Shown here one piece after another: positions 4,799-6,738 of a stretch of 6,738 nt of DNA. Under the pieces are notes generated by a model. It was not told the DNA's origin and searched no databases. It worked only from the letters and a program-made list of their open reading frames with translations. The stretch is taken from positions 1 through 6,738 of the forward strand of contig DGIZ01000214.1 in assembly GCA_002386585.1 (NCBI GenBank). The letters are read 5' to 3'. Each line of letters opens with the position of its first letter. Position 1 is the first letter of the stretch. This DNA is from Brevundimonas sp. UBA4609 (lineage in GTDB: Bacteria > Pseudomonadota > Alphaproteobacteria > Caulobacterales > Caulobacteraceae). Made by a program: the position numbers and the translations under genes.

Positions 4799-5659
4799 AT
4801 GTACCACGCGCCTTCAGGTTTCGATCCTTCCGGCCCTCCGCCCGATCGGCGGCGACGCATCCGTGCGCCGTTTCGCCAGACGCGCCGTCCCGACGAGCGG
4901 ATCACCCTGCTGGGCGAGCCGATCGATCTGGTTCGGCCCGAAGAGGTGCTGCTGCATCTGGAGCGCAGCGTGGACGCGGGCGTGCAGAGCATCGTCGCCA
5001 ACCACAATCTGCACAGCCTCTACCTGATCCGGCGCACGCCGGGGATGCGGCGCCTGTACGAGGCGGCCGATCTGATCGAGCTGGACTCGACGCCGCTGAT
5101 CCATTTCGCGCGTCTGCTGGGCCATCCCGCGCGGCCGCAGCACCGCTGCACCTATCTGGACTGGCGCGATCATTTCTGGAGCCTGGCCGACCGCAAGGGC
5201 TGGCGCGTCCTCTATGTCGGCGGCGCCGACGGCGTGGCGGAAGAGGCGGCGCGGCGACTGGCGACCCGCTATTCGGGCGCGATGGTGAAGGGGCTCAGCG
5301 GCTATTTCGACGCGACGCCCGGGTCCTTGGGCAATACGGCGGTTTTGGCGGCGGTCAGGGATTTCGCCCCGCACGTGCTGTTAGTCGGCATGGGGATGCC
5401 GCGCCAGGAGCTGTGGATCGCGGACAATCTGGAGTCTCTGCCGACGGTTCCGATCCTGCCGGTGGGCGCCGCCTTCGACTATGAGGCCGGGGTTCAGAAG
5501 GCCGCGCCGCGCTGGATGGGACGGCTGGGCGTCGAATGGCTGTTCCGCCTGTTCGCCGATCCGAAACGGCTGTTTGCGCGCTACTGCATCGAGCCCTGGT
5601 TCCTGATCGGACCGGCGCTGGGCGACGTGCGCGCGGCCATGCGGCGCAGGAAACGCTGA
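4799..5659 (+). CDS. WecG/TagA/CpsF family glycosyltransferase (GT26), possibly HfsJ-like
   Basis: GT26 enzymes transfer a sugar from a nucleotide donor to a lipid-linked acceptor at the inner face of the membrane during polysaccharide assembly. The protein has 286 residues. Residues 1-33 are Pro/Arg-rich and outside the family; the domain starts near ITLLGEPIDL (35-44). The conserved C-terminal blocks are strong: LLVGMGMPRQELWI (194-207, Q203 conserved), PVGAAFDYEAGVQKAAPRWM (221-240) and LGVEWLFRLFADPKRLFARY (243-262), the membrane-associating appendage. Two N-terminal motifs differ from TagA. The usual T-x-N reads N68-H69-N70, and the usual A-D-G before the catalytic region reads L95-D96-S97-T98-P99, so the likely catalytic Asp is kept. 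Caulobacter HfsJ, which makes holdfast polysaccharide, belongs to this family, and context (mucR upstream, Caulobacterales-like genome) makes an HfsJ role plausible but unproven. No in-frame alternative start exists near the N-terminus. Confidence 0.88.
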   Translation: MYHAPSGFDPSGPPPDRRRRIRAPFRQTRRPDERITLLGEPIDLVRPEEVLLHLERSVDAGVQSIVANHNLHSLYLIRRTPGMRRLYEAADLIELDSTPLIHFARLLGHPARPQHRCTYLDWRDHFWSLADRKGWRVLYVGGADGVAEEAARRLATRYSGAMVKGLSGYFDATPGSLGNTAVLAAVRDFAPHVLLVGMGMPRQELWIADNLESLPTVPILPVGAAFDYEAGVQKAAPRWMGRLGVEWLFRLFADPKRLFARYCIEPWFLIGPALGDVRAAMRRRKR

Positions 5660-5777
5660 ACCGCGTCCCTTGTCAGCCATCGCAATGACGCTGATTCAGG
5701 CGTTGAATTCTCGAGGCCTTTTCTTGGCTGGACCGGATCGACCGGCCATCCGCTAGCCAGCCCGCATACTCCTCACA

Positions 5778-5819
5778 GCGCCGAGGACGGCGCGGGCCGA
5801 CAAGGAGACGACCGCGCCG
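5778..5819 (+). repeat. Two mutually exclusive GC-rich hairpins around an AAGGAGA motif
   Basis: Hairpin A pairs GCGCCG (5778-5783) with CGGCGC (5788-5793) over an AGGA loop. Hairpin B pairs CGGCGCGG (5788-5795) with CCGCGCCG (5812-5819) over a 16-nt loop. They share 5788-5793, so only one can form. Hairpin B places AAGGAGA (5802-5808), a textbook Shine-Dalgarno sequence, in its loop, yet no ATG, GTG or TTG follows within normal distance. The layout is attenuator-like, but in GC-rich DNA such complementarity can arise by chance. Confidence 0.35.
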
Positions 5820-5821
5820 AT

Positions 5822-5839
5822 TTCAGACGATTCAGACGA
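5822..5839 (+). repeat. Tandem 9-bp direct repeat
   Basis: TTCAGACGA occurs twice in immediate succession (5822-5830 and 5831-5839). The junction creates a GATTC site (5829-5833). A short, probably slippage-derived duplication, or paired protein-binding half-sites. Confidence 0.6.
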
Positions 5840-5883
5840 ATTGGACTCTGTTTTTTCCGTCCACGTCGACCACGCGCCTCAGA

Positions 5884-6738
5884 TCACGCCGTGACGATCT
5901 CTTCGGCCTGTTGCAGGTCGACGCTGACCAGTTGGCTCATGCCGCGCTCGGGCATGGTGACGCCGTAGAGGCGGTCCATCCGGCTCATGGTCACCGGGTT
6001 GTGAGTGATGACGATGAAGCGGGTGTCGGTGCGCGAGCGCATCTCGTGCAGCATCCGGCAGAAGCGGTCGACGTTGGCGTCGTCCAGCGGGGCGTCGACC
6101 TCGTCCAGAACGCAGACCGGCGCCGGATTGGCCAGGAAGACGCCGAAGATCAACGCCGCCGCCGTCAGGGCCTGCTCGCCCCCGCTCATCAGGCTCATCA
6201 CCGACAGTCGCTTGCCCGGCGGACAGGCGTAGATCTCCAGCCCCGCCTCCAGCGGGTCGTCGCTCTCGACCAGCTTCAGCTCGGCCTGGCCGCCGCCGAA
6301 CAGGGCCTCGAACAGGGTCTTGAAATTGGTGTTGATGACGTCGAAGGCGGCGATCAGTCGTTCGCGCCCCTCGGCGTTCAGTTCGTCGATGCCGTCGCGC
6401 AGCTTGGCGATCGCCTGCGTCAGGTCGATGCGCTCGGTCTTCATGGCGCTGAGCCGGTCGCCGTATTCCGCCGCCTCTTCCTCGGCGCGCAGGTTGACGG
6501 CGCCCAGCGCCTCGCGCTCGCGCTCAAGGCCATAGAGCAGGCTCTCGGCGCCCGCCGCGTCGGGCGGGCGGGCGATGGCGTCGTCGGTCAGCTTCTTGCC
6601 CAACTCCTCGGGCGACATCTGCGCCGTCTCGCGGATGTTGGCGGCGCTCTCGGCCAGCTTTTCGGCGGCGGCCTCGGCGCGGGCGGACAGGCCCGCCCGG
6701 CTCTCGCGGGCCTGAGACGCAGCCGTTTCGGCGGCGCG
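5884..6738 (-). CDS. smc: Chromosome segregation protein SMC, C-terminal part (5' end beyond window)
   Basis: The frame is open from the window edge to TGA 5886-5884, showing the last 284 residues of a protein that is normally about 1150. SMC forms the ring-shaped condensin ATPase with ScpA and ScpB that compacts and segregates the chromosome. The first 40 visible residues (before the internal Met at 6618) are Ala/Glu/Arg-rich coiled coil and belong to the protein. Helical arm continues to about residue 130. The C-terminal head then shows [20 protein letters not shown], the ABC signature L-M-S-G-G-E-Q (183-189; commonly L-S-G-G-E-K), Walker B VCVLDE (208-213, catalytic E213), the D-loop APLDDANV, and the H-loop VITHNP with H246. 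The ending EEIVTA is near the usual end point. It converges on the glycosyltransferase gene across a 224-bp gap. Confidence 0.95.
   Translation of the reverse strand, partial: RAAETAASQARESRAGLSARAEAAAEKLAESAANIRETAQMSPEELGKKLTDDAIARPPDAAGAESLLYGLEREREALGAVNLRAEEEAAEYGDRLSAMKTERIDLTQAIAKLRDGIDELNAEGRERLIAAFDVINTNFKTLFEALFGGGQAELKLVESDDPLEAGLEIYACPPGKRLSVMSLMSGGEQALTAAALIFGVFLANPAPVCVLDEVDAPLDDANVDRFCRMLHEMRSRTDTRFIVITHNPVTMSRMDRLYGVTMPERGMSQLVSVDLQQAEEIVTA

Larger units (their letters stand above)
5660..5883. other. 224-bp gene-free region between convergent genes, with several repeats
   Basis: No credible ORF or RNA gene is seen between the glycosyltransferase stop and the smc stop. The region holds an inverted repeat GGCTGG (5726-5731) / CCAGCC (5757-5762) enclosing a smaller CCGG-atcga-CCGG, a pair of overlapping GC-only hairpins (5778-5819), a tandem 9-mer (5822-5839), a six-T run (5851-5856) and three GANTC sites (5693-5697, 5829-5833, 5844-5848). 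One or more of these may terminate the two converging transcripts. No element is a clear intrinsic terminator. Confidence 0.5.

Noticed and set aside
5685..5756. 23-codon ORF starting ATG at 5685
   Set aside because: No ribosome binding site, no recognisable features, and too short to separate from chance.
5833..5856. Possible terminator ending in the six-T run
   Set aside because: Only a 4-bp stem (CAGA/TCTG, 10-nt loop) precedes the T-run, which is insufficient for a confident intrinsic terminator.
5884..5894. Palindrome TCACG-C-CGTGA at the smc stop
   Set aside because: Short, largely dictated by the codons of the smc end, and without supporting context.
1..6738. Mobile elements, CRISPR, toxin-antitoxin, defence or phage genes
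   Set aside because: No transposase, integrase, spaced repeats, terminal inverted repeats or composition break was found. The recognised genes are typical chromosomal genes.

Overview
The window is GC-rich chromosomal DNA with strong G/C preference at third codon positions. The gene set is alphaproteobacterial and best fits Caulobacterales (Caulobacter/Brevundimonas-like). The clues are a Ros/MucR regulator with a degenerate zinc finger, a DUF2336 protein, a WecG/TagA/CpsF glycosyltransferase resembling the holdfast type, and CTAG-centred -10-like boxes just upstream of several starts. No rRNA, tRNA, CRISPR array, insertion sequence, prophage or attachment site was found. This looks like ordinary core genome, not an island.

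Layout, left to right. (1) At 2-76 is the 3' end of an unidentified + strand gene. It converges with a tiny - strand membrane-protein ORF (80-193), and the two stop codons lie in one 17-bp palindrome. (2) A - strand EamA/RhtA-type exporter (210-1121) is divergent from a + strand Lrp/AsnC regulator (1207-1689). The 85-bp gap between them carries candidate operator repeats, suggesting that the regulator controls the exporter. (3) cysK, cysteine synthase A (1788-2777), has a good ribosome binding site and a small palindrome in its leader. (4) A DUF2336 protein of unknown function (2834-4051) follows. (5) A MucR-family regulator (about 4217-4639) has its own AT-rich promoter region and a strong intrinsic terminator. 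(6) A GT26 (WecG/TagA/CpsF) glycosyltransferase (4799-5659) has variant active-site motifs. (7) A 224-bp gene-free region (5660-5883) contains inverted repeats, two mutually exclusive GC-rich hairpins, a tandem 9-mer and three GANTC sites. (8) The C-terminal ATPase half of SMC (5884 to beyond 6738, - strand) converges on that region.

How the genes may work together. Exporter, Lrp regulator and cysK form a plausible amino-acid neighbourhood: efflux, sensing and cysteine synthesis. MucR, DUF2336 and the glycosyltransferase fit the envelope, cell-cycle and adhesion theme of Caulobacterales, but each appears to have its own start signals and no tight operon is evident.

No clearly new multi-gene system is visible. 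The observations most worth a second look are the zinc-ligand-less MucR finger, the repeated pattern of probable leaderless starts, the unannotated small membrane protein, the operator architecture in the lrp/exporter gap, and the structured region between the glycosyltransferase and smc.
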